Assembly: GCA_020466095.1 (NCBI GenBank)
Contig: CM035808.1
Location: 46,392,393 to 46,456,392 of the forward strand
Source: Chlorops oryzae
Lineage: Eukaryota > Arthropoda > Insecta > Diptera > Chloropidae
Direction: 5' to 3'
Length of the DNA stretch: 64,000 nt
In this document: positions 24,847 to 35,819 of the stretch, piece after piece
How the letters are laid out: every line of letters starts with the position of its first letter
Position numbering within the stretch: the stretch's first letter is position 1
Made by a program: the position numbers and the translations under genes
Notes under the pieces: generated by a model
Told to the model about the DNA's origin: nothing
The model's database searches: none
Seen by the model: the letters and a program-made list of their open reading frames with translations, nothing else

Positions 24847-24854
24847 TATCGATA
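24847..24854. promoter_or_regulatory. DRE motif (DREF site) in Vps26 promoter
   Basis: The palindrome TATCGATA, the core of the Drosophila DNA-replication-related element bound by DREF in housekeeping promoters, lies 94 bp upstream of the Vps26 ATG. A second partial site, AATCGATAGCG, is at about 24825. Function is inferred from the motif. Confidence 0.6.
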
Positions 24855-24947
24855 GTAGGAATTTTGTCATCGATTCCAGCTCTACTAAACGCCCAACAAA
24901 GTGTCATTTCGTACAATCCGAAAGACAAGCAACAACAAATATCAAAG

Positions 24948-26732
24948 ATGAATTTCCTGGGATTCGGACAATCTGCTGAAATCGATATCGTATTCGATGG
25001 GGCCGAAACACGTTCGAAGGTAAGTGCCGATAACCGAATCGATTTTTAAATCCTAAATCGGATTCTTTCTTATTTAATCCACAGGCGGAAGTAAGTCGAT
25101 CAATTTATTTATAATTTAATACGAATGGGTTAAAATGACGGGTTTTGGCTTTTAGGTTAAAACGGAGGAGAAATCCGAGAAAATGCTGCTCTACTATGAT
25201 GGAGAAACAGTGTCAGGAAAGGTATGTAGGCTAACATTAACATCGGCTTATCGCATTTGTTAATTGCCGATAAGAAGAGCTCTCGGTTGTTGAATGATTT
25301 GATTGCGGCTTTTTTCTTAATCATGCTTATACTTCAGGTTAATGTAACGCTGAAGAAACCGGGCAGCAAATTGGAACATCAGGGCATTAAAATAGAGTTT
25401 ATTGGACAAATTGAACTGTTCTACGATCGTGGCAATCATCATGAGTTCAAATGCCTTGCGAAAGCTCTGGCACGGCCGGGTGATCTTATACAAAACACAA
25501 GCTATCCTTTTGAATTTCCAAATGTCGAGAAACAATTCGAAGTGTACTCCGGATCGAATGTCCGACTGCGTTATTTCCTTCGTGCAACGATTGTGCGACG
25601 CATCAGTGATATTACAAAGGAAGTGGACATTGCTGTGCACACACTATGCAGCTACCCGGAAATGAATAGTTCCATCAAAATGGAGGTCGGCATTGAGGAT
25701 TGCCTGCACATTGAATTCGAATATAATAAGAGCAAATATCATTTGAAGGATACGATCATTGGGAAGATCTACTTTTTGCTTGTCCGCATTAAAATCAAAC
25801 ATATGGAAATTGCAATCATTAAGCGTGAATCGACAGGATCTGGGCCAAATATGTTCACTGAAAATGAAACGATTGCCAAATATGAAATAATGGATGGTGC
25901 ACCCGTTAAGGGTGAGAGTATACCAATACGTGTGTTCCTTGCTGGCTATAATCTGACGCCAACGATGCGAGATATCAATAAGAAGTTCTCGGTCAAATAT
26001 TTTCTCAATCTGGTGCTGATGGACACGGAAGATCGCCGTTATTTCAAACAACAGGAGATAACATTATGGCGCAAGGCCGATATTCCACGGTATCAGGCGC
26101 AACAACAATTACAGCATCAACAATTGCAACATCACCATGGTCCAACGCATTTGCATATACACAATACGAATTCGATAAGTGAGCCGCAGGCTAATCCCGG
26201 CGGTGGCGGAGGCAGTGGCACTACTACTGATGGTAAAATGGGGCTATTCACGCGTGAGAGTCCGAATCAGGACTTCAGTCAGCAGCAGGATTCGTTTCCC
26301 ACGTCACCAACATCACCAACATCGGCGGCGGCTACGTCACCAACAATAGCAACAACATTAGAGGAGGCTTCAGCGAAGGTGATACAACCAGCGGAACGAG
26401 GAATCGGTGACGGTGCTGCTGCAACGAATACATCACCAGCTATACTATCGACTACGCCGCCACCACTGTCTGGTAGTATATCAGCAAATATGCAAAAAAG
26501 CTCTGAACCCGATGAGCTATTTGCTGAGGTTTCACCTTCGGTCCCAGAAGCGGGCTCTAAGATTAGTTTGCCAACAGTCGATGATGATCTTTTGGATGTT
26601 TCGCTGACGACAACATCACCACCATCGTTGTCGCCAACACCAACAACAACAACAACAACAGCGGCAACAGAAACAACAAAAAAGCACGAACAACTGAATG
26701 AAATAGAGGCAGCGCGTCTGCAGGCAGATTGA
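24948..26732 (+). CDS. Vps26: Vps26, retromer cargo-recognition subunit
   Basis: Arrestin-fold subunit of retromer, which returns receptors from endosomes to the Golgi or plasma membrane with Vps29 and Vps35. Exons 24948-25019, 25085-25090, 25156-25221 and 25338-26732 join in phase 0 to give 512 residues. The 6-nt exon 2 encodes Ala-Glu. It lies between two 65-bp introns with standard GTAAGT donors and an AG before each following exon, and restores the conserved ETR..AE.KTE spacing seen in human VPS26A. The conserved core is residues 1-300 (KLEHQGIKIEF, VRLRYFLRATIVRR, VGIEDCLHIEFEYNKSKYHL, EDRRYFKQQEI). Residues 301-512 are a low-complexity tail rich in Gln/His, Gly, Ser-Pro-Thr and a Thr run near the end, typical of fly orthologues but not of vertebrate ones. 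A DRE motif lies upstream. Confidence 0.96.
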
Positions 26733-27270
26733 AGCATAATATCTCGAACAAGGTTCTCGACAATTTGCGTATATTGGTTCGATTTTTTTCTTTGTTTTTT
26801 TTTGTTTCTTTCTTAAATTTCTTCAGATAAACCATTGATGATAGCAAAACGTCGTGGCGACCTTGTGTATTATAAATTCATAAAGTGCTTAAACGACAAG
26901 ACAAGTTCTCTGTCCCTTCTCAGTATATATACACTCCCTTAAACCATTTCCATAATGTCTTATATATTCTATATTCCCTTTATATGTTTTCCAAGTATAG
27001 TTTCTTAAAGCGAAGCGAAGTTTGTTACGATTTGATAAAATTTTATTTTCTCAAACACACGCCCCCTCACTGTTTGTTAACAAATCAGAAGTGCTTGAAT
27101 GTGTGTGTATGTGTGAGTGTGCGCTGTGATTTAGATACAAGAATTCATGATCGTTTTTTTTTTTTTTTTAGTGTCCTTCATACACGAAGTTGTCCGTTAT
27201 GCACTAATTTTTTGAAATTAAGAAAATATTATGTTCAAATGTAAATGACTCCATTGATGCTTAAGCAGAA
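26733..27270. other. Vps26 3' flank
   Basis: Likely 3' UTR followed by AT-rich intergenic DNA with a GTGTGTATGTGTGAGTGTG run near 27100. No gene is seen. Confidence 0.4.
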
Positions 27271-27441
27271 GTATAGAGTAGTGATGCAACGGATAGTAAT
27301 TTGGCCGGATAGCCAACGGATATTTGAATTGTCTTACTACAATGCTTATTACTATTTGGATTTATTGTGAATACTCGTTTTTTTTTTTTGGGAGCAACAT
27401 AAATAAAAATTGAGCTGTTAAACCATTTTGGTTTCCAACTA

Positions 27442-27581
27442 CAGTGTACTCTCTCGAACACACCTCTTAAGGGGACACTTTTTTTTGGCAATGATCGAGC
27501 ATTCCTGCTTTTCAAATAGTTCCCTCTTAAGCGGACATATTTTTCGGTCCAGCAGGTGTCCGCTTAAGATAAAGTACACTG
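27442..27581. mobile_element. 140-bp TA-target MITE (complete copy)
   Basis: Left end CAGTGTACTCTCTCG, right end AAAGTACACTG, flanked by TA on both sides (27440-27441 and 27582-27583). Internal CCTCTTAAG/GCGGACA blocks are shared with copies at 23463 and 46157. The TA duplication points to the Tc1/mariner/pogo group. Confidence 0.85.
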
Positions 27582-27967
27582 TAATTGAGTGCTAGCACAG
27601 CTGACTGTAGTTTCGTTGCTTTGTTCAAAGGCGATCTAAAATCTTCATTGCTTTAAATGTGAAAAGACAAATTGAGAACAAAATAATTTTAGACGAAAAT
27701 CCTCATCTGTGTGTGCTTCAGAGCGATATATGTAATCACCAGCATTTGTTTGAACAAATATAAATTTATGCTATCAGGTATCCGGCTGGACAGTGAGTTA
27801 ATATCCGGTCAAATAGTTAATTTTTGCTCGGATATTTACTAACTTACTTGCTGTTGTCCTCTTCTCCTTGTGGAGCATATTGATTCTGGTAGGATGTACC
27901 GGATAATAAAGGGATTAGTTCGATTTGGAGCGGCAAAATAGTTCGACTCATACATTTTATAAATTAT

Positions 27968-28101
27968 TAGGCCTATTCACAAGACCTCGGTATCGTGGCA
28001 AAAGTGCAAAAGTGGAAGATTTTTCAATGCAAGTTGTTGTTGGAAACTTAACAAAATTTTTACACTTTTGCAACGATACCGAGGTCTCGTGAATAGGCCT
28101 A
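27968..28101. mobile_element. 134-bp palindromic MITE
   Basis: Arms of about 35 bp read TAGGCCTATTCAC then GACCTCGGTATCGT inward from both ends, with one-base differences. Both flanks read TTAT. It is nested inside the element at 27279-28132. Confidence 0.85.
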
Positions 28102-28132
28102 TTATTTTATATGGCGCTCCCTTGCATCTCTA

Positions 28133-29015
28133 GTATTGAGTGTGTACAGAGGTTCCAAATAGAGTTGTTCGAAAATCATTCTATTCAACTGCTATAAAAA
28201 ACCGATTGTGGCGTAGGTCATACATTCATTTGAATATTTACCTATTTTTATAAGATAATTATACCCGCTACTATTCACCATTTTTTATTTTGGTTTTGCA
28301 TTGAATCATTGGTCTCAGTGCCTTTAAACTTGATTTAAAATAGTGATAGAAGGAGAAGATTTAGTGCATTCTTACAGCTCCTTTCCAAATATCTTTTCGT
28401 AGATTTTCTTTTGCTATTTTTGCTGTACTTTATGAATGGTTTTAGTTTTCTTTGAATTTAGTTTAGCTGTTCGAAAAAAAAATCCTAAAAAGCATTGATT
28501 GAAATATATTTCCGGATTGTTTTAATAAATTTGCCGTTTGCACATCTTCGAAGATGAAATTTGATTTACTTAATAGCTAATATTTTTCGTTGCCTCTTCG
28601 AGACTAGATGCATTCATAACTATAAGTTTCTTTTCAGCATTTTTTTTTCTTTTGCTTTATTTTGCTTTAAGAATGGATTATTGATTTGGATAAAATATAT
28701 TTAAAAAACGAAAAACTAACACGCTAGACGTGATTAACTACAATGTGAAATGTAATTTTATGCGAAGATTTGTCAAAAAAAAAAAATCAAGAATTGAGAA
28801 AAAAAGTCGTTACAAGAAAACTATATTTATAATTTTGTAGTGTAAGCGAATGAGAAATGAAAAATTATGTATTAATCAAATTATATACATAGGTATATAA
28901 ATATCATAATAAAAACAGAAAGAAAAGCAATATAGATCTATATATTGAAATGGCTTTATTATTCAAAGCTAAGCCTCTTAACATAAAAAAAAAAAACAAT
29001 AATTTATTTAAAGCT
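28133..29015. other. Intergenic, no feature seen
   Basis: AT-rich DNA between the Vps26 region and the mRpL63 stop codon, without recognisable ORFs or repeats. Confidence 0.4.
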
Positions 29016-29392
29016 TCAATCCCATGCCTCCTTCACATTTAAATGCAGTAATCGATCTTCCAGGGTTACGTGGGGTTTCATCTTCCGCATAGTTTGTTCA
29101 TCCGTCCATTTGGCAACCAGCTTCTCTCGTTTGTTAAGCTCTTTGGCATGTCCGGATGATTCTTCCTGAAACGGTAAATATTAAGAAGACTAATTGAATT
29201 AATTTTCCCCATGATACATACCACCGTCAAGTAAGGATGTCGCAATAATAGCATAATTTTCTCCTGCCGTTCGTATTCTCTTTCCAATGTTTCCATTGCA
29301 CGTTTGCTGACTGGCTTAACTAATCGACGTTTTCCACGGAATATATGACCGGGTACAGTACGCTTGAACAAATTCACAAGCGTTTGACGCAT
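29016..29392 (-). CDS. mRpL63: Mitochondrial large-subunit ribosomal protein L63 (MRP63/mL63)
   Basis: Small structural protein of the mitochondrial 39S ribosomal subunit. Exon 1 is 29392-29222 (57 codons) and exon 2 is 29165-29016 (49 codons plus stop). A 56-bp intron splits them in phase 0 with a GTATGT donor and a TTTCAG acceptor. The 106 residues match the family length. Features: a basic start with PGHIFRGKRRLVKPVS, the helical LEREYERQEK, LRHPYLT (human MPYMT), GHAKELNKRE and the closing DRLLHLNVKEAW, which mirrors DQLDHLNVTKKW in human. Start codon: the first ATG gives the expected N-terminus without a classic presequence, as in orthologues. Confidence 0.92.
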
Positions 29393-30079
29393 TTCGCAAA
29401 ATTTCTAATTTAATAACCTCTTTTGAAAATATTGTCAAGTTCTTGCTTATGTGAAAATCCTTCAATAATAAAAGCGACACTTCCAATTTGTGGGAAAAAT
29501 CACTAAAGCTGGAAACACTCACATCGTATCGTAACGTGTCAGCTGATTTAACATACTACATGAGAAATGTGTTTTTGCTGCTTGTCAAAACGTATCGTGA
29601 CGTAACGCAACGTATTGAATTTATATTTTTGACTTGTCAGCTAATACGTTCAGAAAGAGATTTTAAAGATATGGTAATTTTTGGATAGATACCTCCTAAA
29701 AACACTGCAGAAACCGATTTTCAGGTTCCTATTGCCCAGTTTCCTTGAAATATCCTTGGTAAAATCCTTTGTAGTAAGCCCTTTTAACAAAATTTTATGT
29801 CTCAAAAGCTAATTAAGATAGAAAGATAAAACAGTTGACAGCTGGGAATAAAATAAGAAATATAATTTTTGTTTAAATTTTAAACAGAGAACAAATTTCC
29901 CACAAAAAAGAAATTAAAATTAGTTAATTTTTTCAGTGTATTCCCGTTATCGTGCCCATTCTTGCTGTATTTTAAGAATACCCCAAAGTATTTCCTTTCA
30001 AAGTTTTTTTTATCGAAATCAATAACATTTTTTTTTGAGATAGGTATGTACATATATACAAAAATAAAAGTGCGCATAG

Positions 30080-30740
30080 CGCCCGTTTAGACGTGCTTCA
30101 ACATCGTTTCAACAAAACGATTCTAGATGTCGCTAGCGGGGAGAGAAGATGTTTGTTGAACGTACTCGGCTATTCTCTTTGTGCCAATTTAGCGTGAAAC
30201 TTGAAAACAACCTGTGTTTTTAATTTGCTAAAAATTTTTGCATTCGAGCTGGAAATGGTTCAGAATGCTTCGCTAAAAATTGTTTATGTTTTTTTTTTGC
30301 ATCTATTTGATATTTTCATTTATTAGCTTTAATAATTTTAAATTCGAAATTTATTTTTATTTTGAACATAAAATAATAAAAATCAAGCAATGAGATTATT
30401 TTGATTTTTTTAAATAAAACTTATAACTGGACAATTTCTAATAGCATTTAGATGAAATAAAAAACATATCCAAAATATTAATATTTTTGTTGGTTTTGAA
30501 ATTGTTAAAATTGCATTGTTGTATTTGCGTTCAATACATTAGGAATTATCAATCCTGCTTGTGAGAGATGCATAAGGAATTTATTTTCTTTCGATTCAAA
30601 TCGTTCTACGCGCAAGAGGGAATCGCGAAATTAAATTTGAAGCATTTTGAACGAATTCAGTTTTTGGCTGTGGACACGAACGAAACTGAAAAAGGAATCT
30701 GATAATTTGTTGAACGATGTTGATCATACGTCTAAACGTG
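30080..30740. mobile_element. hAT-type MITE, 661 bp, perfect 8-bp target duplication
   Basis: Both flanks are GCGCATAG (30072-30079 and 30741-30748). Inverted ends share CGTTTAGACG followed by CAACATCGTT and CAACAAA. The interior is AT-rich with no transposase. Confidence 0.92.
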
Positions 30741-30748
30741 CGCATAGA

Positions 30749-32079
30749 TGCTCTCAGTACTTAACTTAACGTAACTTGACAGAAGTATTAATGAATACAT
30801 AAGACACTTCATTCAATAGTGCTGCTGATTGAAAGTTTTGTCGGCCCGGGGAATTTTAAAGGGAATTAGAAAGGTAAAAATTTATTGAAAACGTTGATGC
30901 TTACAAATTTGCAAAAAAAAAAAAAAAAAAAACACTATACCCTAAATATTAAATAAAAATTTAAAAATGACCAATTATTTGTTCAGTGATTTCTTCGTTT
31001 TTAGATTAGTTTAAGGGAACCCATGTATTGCAAGACTCTTAAATCAATTCATTAGGGAAATGCTTCTGAAAGAAATCCATAGACCAGTTCCTTTACATGT
31101 AAAATTCAAATTCAAAATCGATTTTAGAGAATCGAAAAACTCTATAGGAATTTAGCTCGGGTATAATTTTTCTATAGGAATTTAGCTCGGGTATCATTTT
31201 CCTAGAATCGAGACCGATGTTTCATTACTTTAATTGTTTGAATTATAAATCAAATTTGGCTTCCGTATCATTTTTGACCCTACAGAAGATTGAAATAATA
31301 AAATAGGACACAATCGCGCAATCTTTAGTGTGAAAAGAAAATCAGATCTAACAGGTTGACCTTTCATATTTGCAATAGGTATATTTAATTGAAAGTTTAA
31401 AATTTTTCCAAATTGTCCCAAATAACGGTTTCGTAATTCTAATTTAGAGATCGAGTTCAATAATTGTAACAAATGAAAGCATTTTAATATTTCGGTCTTT
31501 CAAGCATTCTGTGCGTTCAAGCACTACTCGCTGCCGAGAGATATAACAATCTCGCTTGGAATTCAGATTTTTCCCAAACTTTAGCTTTCTGTGATAGGGT
31601 GACTCATGGCATTTGCGGTTTGTAGGAACACTAACCCAAAATATAAATTAAGAAAATTTAAATTTTAAAAATGAATTCCCAATATCCCAATTACTTAGCT
31701 ATATAAAAAAAAAAAAAAAAAACGAAGTACCTAAAGTGAGTTAAGTAATTATGAAAATCAGAATCAAAGTTTCAAAAGATCCAACTTTGACCCTTAGGAC
31801 TATCGAAGGTTAATATACTTAAAATATATTTTTCTCACTTAAGTTCGAAATTTTATAATTCTCTAATTATAATTTACAAAAAATAATTTCGCTTGCAGCT
31901 CGCCCAAGGCTTGTTCTTCTTCATATCGAATATTTACGATTCCCCTATTATCTGGCCAGATTTTCCACTTCGCTTCGAGTTCAAAATTTATTTGATCTTT
32001 CCTTAATCAAAAAAAAAAAAAGAAAAAATTAAGACTAGTGATTAAAAAACAACTGTCATAAATGCTAAATGACTTAAAG
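30749..32079. other. Intergenic, mostly featureless
   Basis: AT-rich. A 29-30 bp unit beginning TCTATAGGAATTTAGCTCGG is present twice in tandem at about 31140-31200. Otherwise nothing supported. Confidence 0.45.
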
Positions 32080-33354
32080 TCAAGCTGGAAGCACGGTCAC
32101 CACAGAATTTTTGTCAACTCCATCGCCACTATTGGCGGAGGCGGCGACTTCTGTTTTGCTATAATATCGATCCATATAATGTACTATTTCGAAACCGACT
32201 TCGACCATAATCAGCACAATGATCATCCATTCCAAGCGTACATGGTGAGCGTCATTCAAGTTACTGGCAATAAGTTCGGCCAACTCAATGCAGTGGCTAA
32301 TCTTCTCGTTCATGACCTTGGTACGTCTAGATATACTGAAATACGAGCAGATTTGTAAATACAAAGCCTCCAATTCTTCACGATCCCAATAGAAATCGGG
32401 TGTGTCCAACAAGTCCGATGATAAATTGATGACATGTCGCAAAGCGAATAGTTCTCCAGTTTTCTGTAACAAAGCTGCTCTCGATATTCGTATCCGACGA
32501 CCTCTTTTCAAATCTTCCGTCAGATATTCCATCGAGTCAATGTAGCGGTCTAGAGTAGCCTCCCAAATGCCCAATTTGATCGATGTCGCCATAGCATTGG
32601 AAAATGTATACTTCTGCAGGAAATTCTGATCCCCTTTGGTCAAATAGAATTTCCCATTGTGAAAGAATGCACGATAATTTTGTTCGTTTGATTCTGCAAC
32701 CAAATCTCCTTCCACATCGATTGCCGCCCTTGGAATGTATGCATACGGCATCATTTCACTTTCGCCACGAACCAGCGGTCTCAAATACGGATCCTTTTCG
32801 AAGGAACGCAAAAACGATAAGACTTTATTGGCCTCTATATCATTGAAATTCCACATCACGACGGAACCTTCTCGGAAAAAGAATATATCTCTTACTTCAT
32901 CACCAACTGGATATTTGGCAGTGACATAGAGCACATCCTGCTCCAGGCCCAAGTTATCTGTGGAAAAGAACTTTTTGGCAGCATAGAGATTCTGCTGTTC
33001 CAAGCCAACGAGCAAAGATTCCAGATCATATTCCTCAGCAGTTGAGAAAGCCGTCACATTAAAGAATCCTTGGGCACTCAGTTCTTCGAGCTCGACCTTT
33101 TTCCGATGATGCGGACGTTTCTTGAACAATTGGGATACTGCATTCATGCCGCCAATTGGCTTCCGGTAGGTAGAAGGCACTGAAATGGCGGCATCTTCCA
33201 TGTTTTGTATTTTTGCTTCGAGATTTGTTCGTTGTCTTGTATAATTTCGGGCGAGTGGGAAAGTGATGTTGGTGTATTTGACTTGCTGTGACAGAACGCG
33301 CCCCAGACTGAGGGAACCACATCCTTTTTGAATTATCAAACGGGCGAAATTCAT
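32080..33354 (-). CDS. RMND1: RMND1/DUF155-family mitochondrial protein
   Basis: Intronless ORF of 424 residues, homologous to human RMND1 (required for meiotic nuclear division 1) and yeast Rmd/Sif proteins. RMND1 is an inner-membrane protein that supports mitochondrial translation. Residues 1-42 are basic and lack acidic residues, as expected for a matrix presequence. The DUF155 core spans about 97-365, with VLYVTAKYPVGDEVRDIFFF, GSVVMWNF (164-171), the DLLDTPDFYWD motif (314-324) and a C-terminal helix. A single transmembrane segment, about 377-395 (MIIVLIMVEVGFEIVHYM), closes the domain as in other family members. The final 25 residues are variable. Drosophila orthologue is CG11679-like (from memory). 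Confidence 0.93.
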   Translation of the reverse strand: MNFARLIIQKGCGSLSLGRVLSQQVKYTNITFPLARNYTRQRTNLEAKIQNMEDAAISVPSTYRKPIGGMNAVSQLFKKRPHHRKKVELEELSAQGFFNVTAFSTAEEYDLESLLVGLEQQNLYAAKKFFSTDNLGLEQDVLYVTAKYPVGDEVRDIFFFREGSVVMWNFNDIEANKVLSFLRSFEKDPYLRPLVRGESEMMPYAYIPRAAIDVEGDLVAESNEQNYRAFFHNGKFYLTKGDQNFLQKYTFSNAMATSIKLGIWEATLDRYIDSMEYLTEDLKRGRRIRISRAALLQKTGELFALRHVINLSSDLLDTPDFYWDREELEALYLQICSYFSISRRTKVMNEKISHCIELAELIASNLNDAHHVRLEWMIIVLIMVEVGFEIVHYMDRYYSKTEVAASANSGDGVDKNSVVTVLPA

Positions 33355-35819
33355 CTTTGGTATAACGTTCTTTTCGATTTACCTTTTTGTACAATGATAG
33401 ATCGGTGCCGGCTTTATGGTTTAGTTAGACGAAACATAAGGTCGCAACATAACGTTGGATAAGCTGATGAACTTAAAGGATTATATAGGAACGTCAGTTA
33501 AGCGAATTAAGTGTTGCTCAGCAGGCCAATGACATTGTATTTTCATTTACTTAAGACTGAGCACGATTTATTTTTTAACCTTTTCGTGCCAGATTTATTT
33601 TTAAATGCTGGGAATATTTCCGATGCCTTTCCAAGCAAGCAAAATAGGGAAATTTGACCAGAATTAATTCCATTCGACCTATTTTAGTTAATTTTTACTT
33701 ATTCTTAACCAAATTTTGGACTTAAAAAAGAAACACTTTCTGATTCATTTCTAGGGCTGCCAGATTTGAAACACCACATAAAAGTACATCCCGCAAAAAA
33801 ATAAAGTACAAGAGGAAAAAAAGAGTCAATTTTTAGTTTTTCATTTATTATGAAATTAAAAAAAAAAAATTAATTCTTTTAAAACGAAAAGCGTAAAAAA
33901 AAGCCCTTTTTTTTTTTTTTTTAGATTTTAATTCCTTGTTTTAAAGGGTCAACCAAAATTTTCCGTGTGTCCGTGGAAAATTCAGTTGCCGCCATGAAAA
34001 TTTTGAATATTTACTGTTGGGCCAACACACCAAACCATTCCAGATCATATTCTCAATTTGGAAACTGCAATTAAAGAATCTTGGCACATCAATTCTTGAC
34101 TCGATACCTTTTTCATATGGATTTCTAACAATGGGAACTGATATCCGCATATCTTCGGTAGTGAAGACATTTGATATGCGAAATTTTTATCCATTTTTAA
34201 ATTTTTTCTTTGATATTGTTGTTTCTTGTACTTAATTATAGACCATTTGAAATGAATGTTGGTGGATTTACTTTTACTTAGAATTTCTCCAGCTGGGAAC
34301 ACGATCTTTCTTACGTTATCAATAGGGCAGAATATTATCGATTTTGTTAAAAATTTTCGAATTCTTTTCGATTTTACCATTTACATTTGTACTTGATAGA
34401 ATGTGCAGAAGTTTATGTTTAAATTCAGAGCGAAAATTAAGGTCGAACATTAAAATCGACGATGTTGTGATAAGCTGAGAACCTTAAAGGATTAAAATAT
34501 AGGAAACGTACAGCTTTTAAGCCGAATTTCAAATTTGTTTGCCTTTTTAGCGGCTTAATTTTTGACTTATTGCCATTTTCATTCTAAGATGCAGTACTGG
34601 CATTTGCATTTAACTATTCGTCCAGACTTTATTTATAAAATGCTGCGCGAAAAAATTTTCCCCAAATGTATGTACCTTTTCAAGAAGAAAATACCGAATG
34701 AAATATTGAAGCCAGAAAAAATTCCATTGCGTACCTATTTTAGTTTAAATTTTTAAAACGTAATTCCTTAGAATCAAAGTTATTGACTCTTAAAAAAAGT
34801 AAATGCACTTTCTATTCATTTCTAGATAGCGATTTTTTATATGAAGTTTTTCATTTCTGACAGAACTGGAGCGTCCCCGTAAAGAAGGTAAGAATAACCC
34901 TATTTTCTATCTATTTTTCTTGTTGGGATACTATACAGCCTTTAACCGGTTAAAGCTTTTATCTAATGTTCATATCTTTGGAAAATGCATATAGTTTCTA
35001 TGGTAACCACGAACGTAATAAGTTATTTTCAGCCTCTCCAGCTGACGTCGCAGTCTGGCAGACCTTGCAAAACAGAAATTTTTTTTGTGCTTTTGTAAAA
35101 TCCGATGTTAAGATCCTTGTGCTCTCTTCAAAAAAATGCCTTTCATATCAAATGCTTATTCTTTTTTTGGCTAAGAACCCGCAGTTAAGAATTTCATCAG
35201 GAAAATCAGTTACGAAATAAGATTGCTGGTAGACCCCTCGTCAGCTGTATTGTTAAAATTAGACCACATCAGTTGCAGAGAGTTAATGAACTTTGCATAT
35301 TTTGGTGACATATTTTCCCATTAGCTGAGAAAGGGTTAAGCAGCAATCTTTCAGTAAAATATGAAATAAAATAGAATAACAAAAATGCCGGTAGTTTCTG
35401 TCAGTGACAGTACAAATATAATCAAGACCGGTTAAAGGATTTTACTGGTATAGATTAACACAAATGGTCTGAATAGTTTAATATCTTTCTTTGTTGCAAC
35501 AACAGATATTTAACAGGATTGTATCTTTTTAAACATAATTCTGTTTCATTAAACGCTCAATTATCTCTTCCTGACAAAATATCTTTAATAAGTCAAGTTA
35601 GCTCATTTCCTATGCTATGTTCGGCTTTTATAAAGTACGGCTACGTTATGCTTTCTCTAGCTGCATCTTAAGGATCAGCTGATCTATGCACTTTCCAGCT
35701 GTCATTTGCTTTAGCGTCTCTTCGGATAAGTTAAGGAATTATTATTATTTAAGTGTGCTAGTGTTTTTTTAATAAAATTAATTTTAATACTATTTCCATC
35801 GGATAATTTTAAAGCTAAA
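33355..35819. other. Intergenic between RMND1 and APC7 (divergent)
   Basis: AT-rich. It contains both promoters and no supported gene. Sequence around 33420-33720 (CATAAGGTCG, GATAAGCTGA, CTTAAAGGATTA) recurs in order at 34430-34750, indicating an old local duplication of about 300 bp. Confidence 0.5.

Larger units (their letters stand above)
27279..28132. mobile_element. Composite hAT-like element holding two nested MITEs
   Basis: Outer ends are TAGTGATGCAAC on the left and TTGCATCTCTA on the right (imperfect inverted repeats). The 8-bp flanks are GTATAGAG (27271-27278) and GTATTGAG (28133-28140), differing at one base. Internal GGATA/TATCC repeats resemble the element at 56262-56724, which also begins TAGTGATGC. 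Two smaller elements sit inside. Confidence 0.7.
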
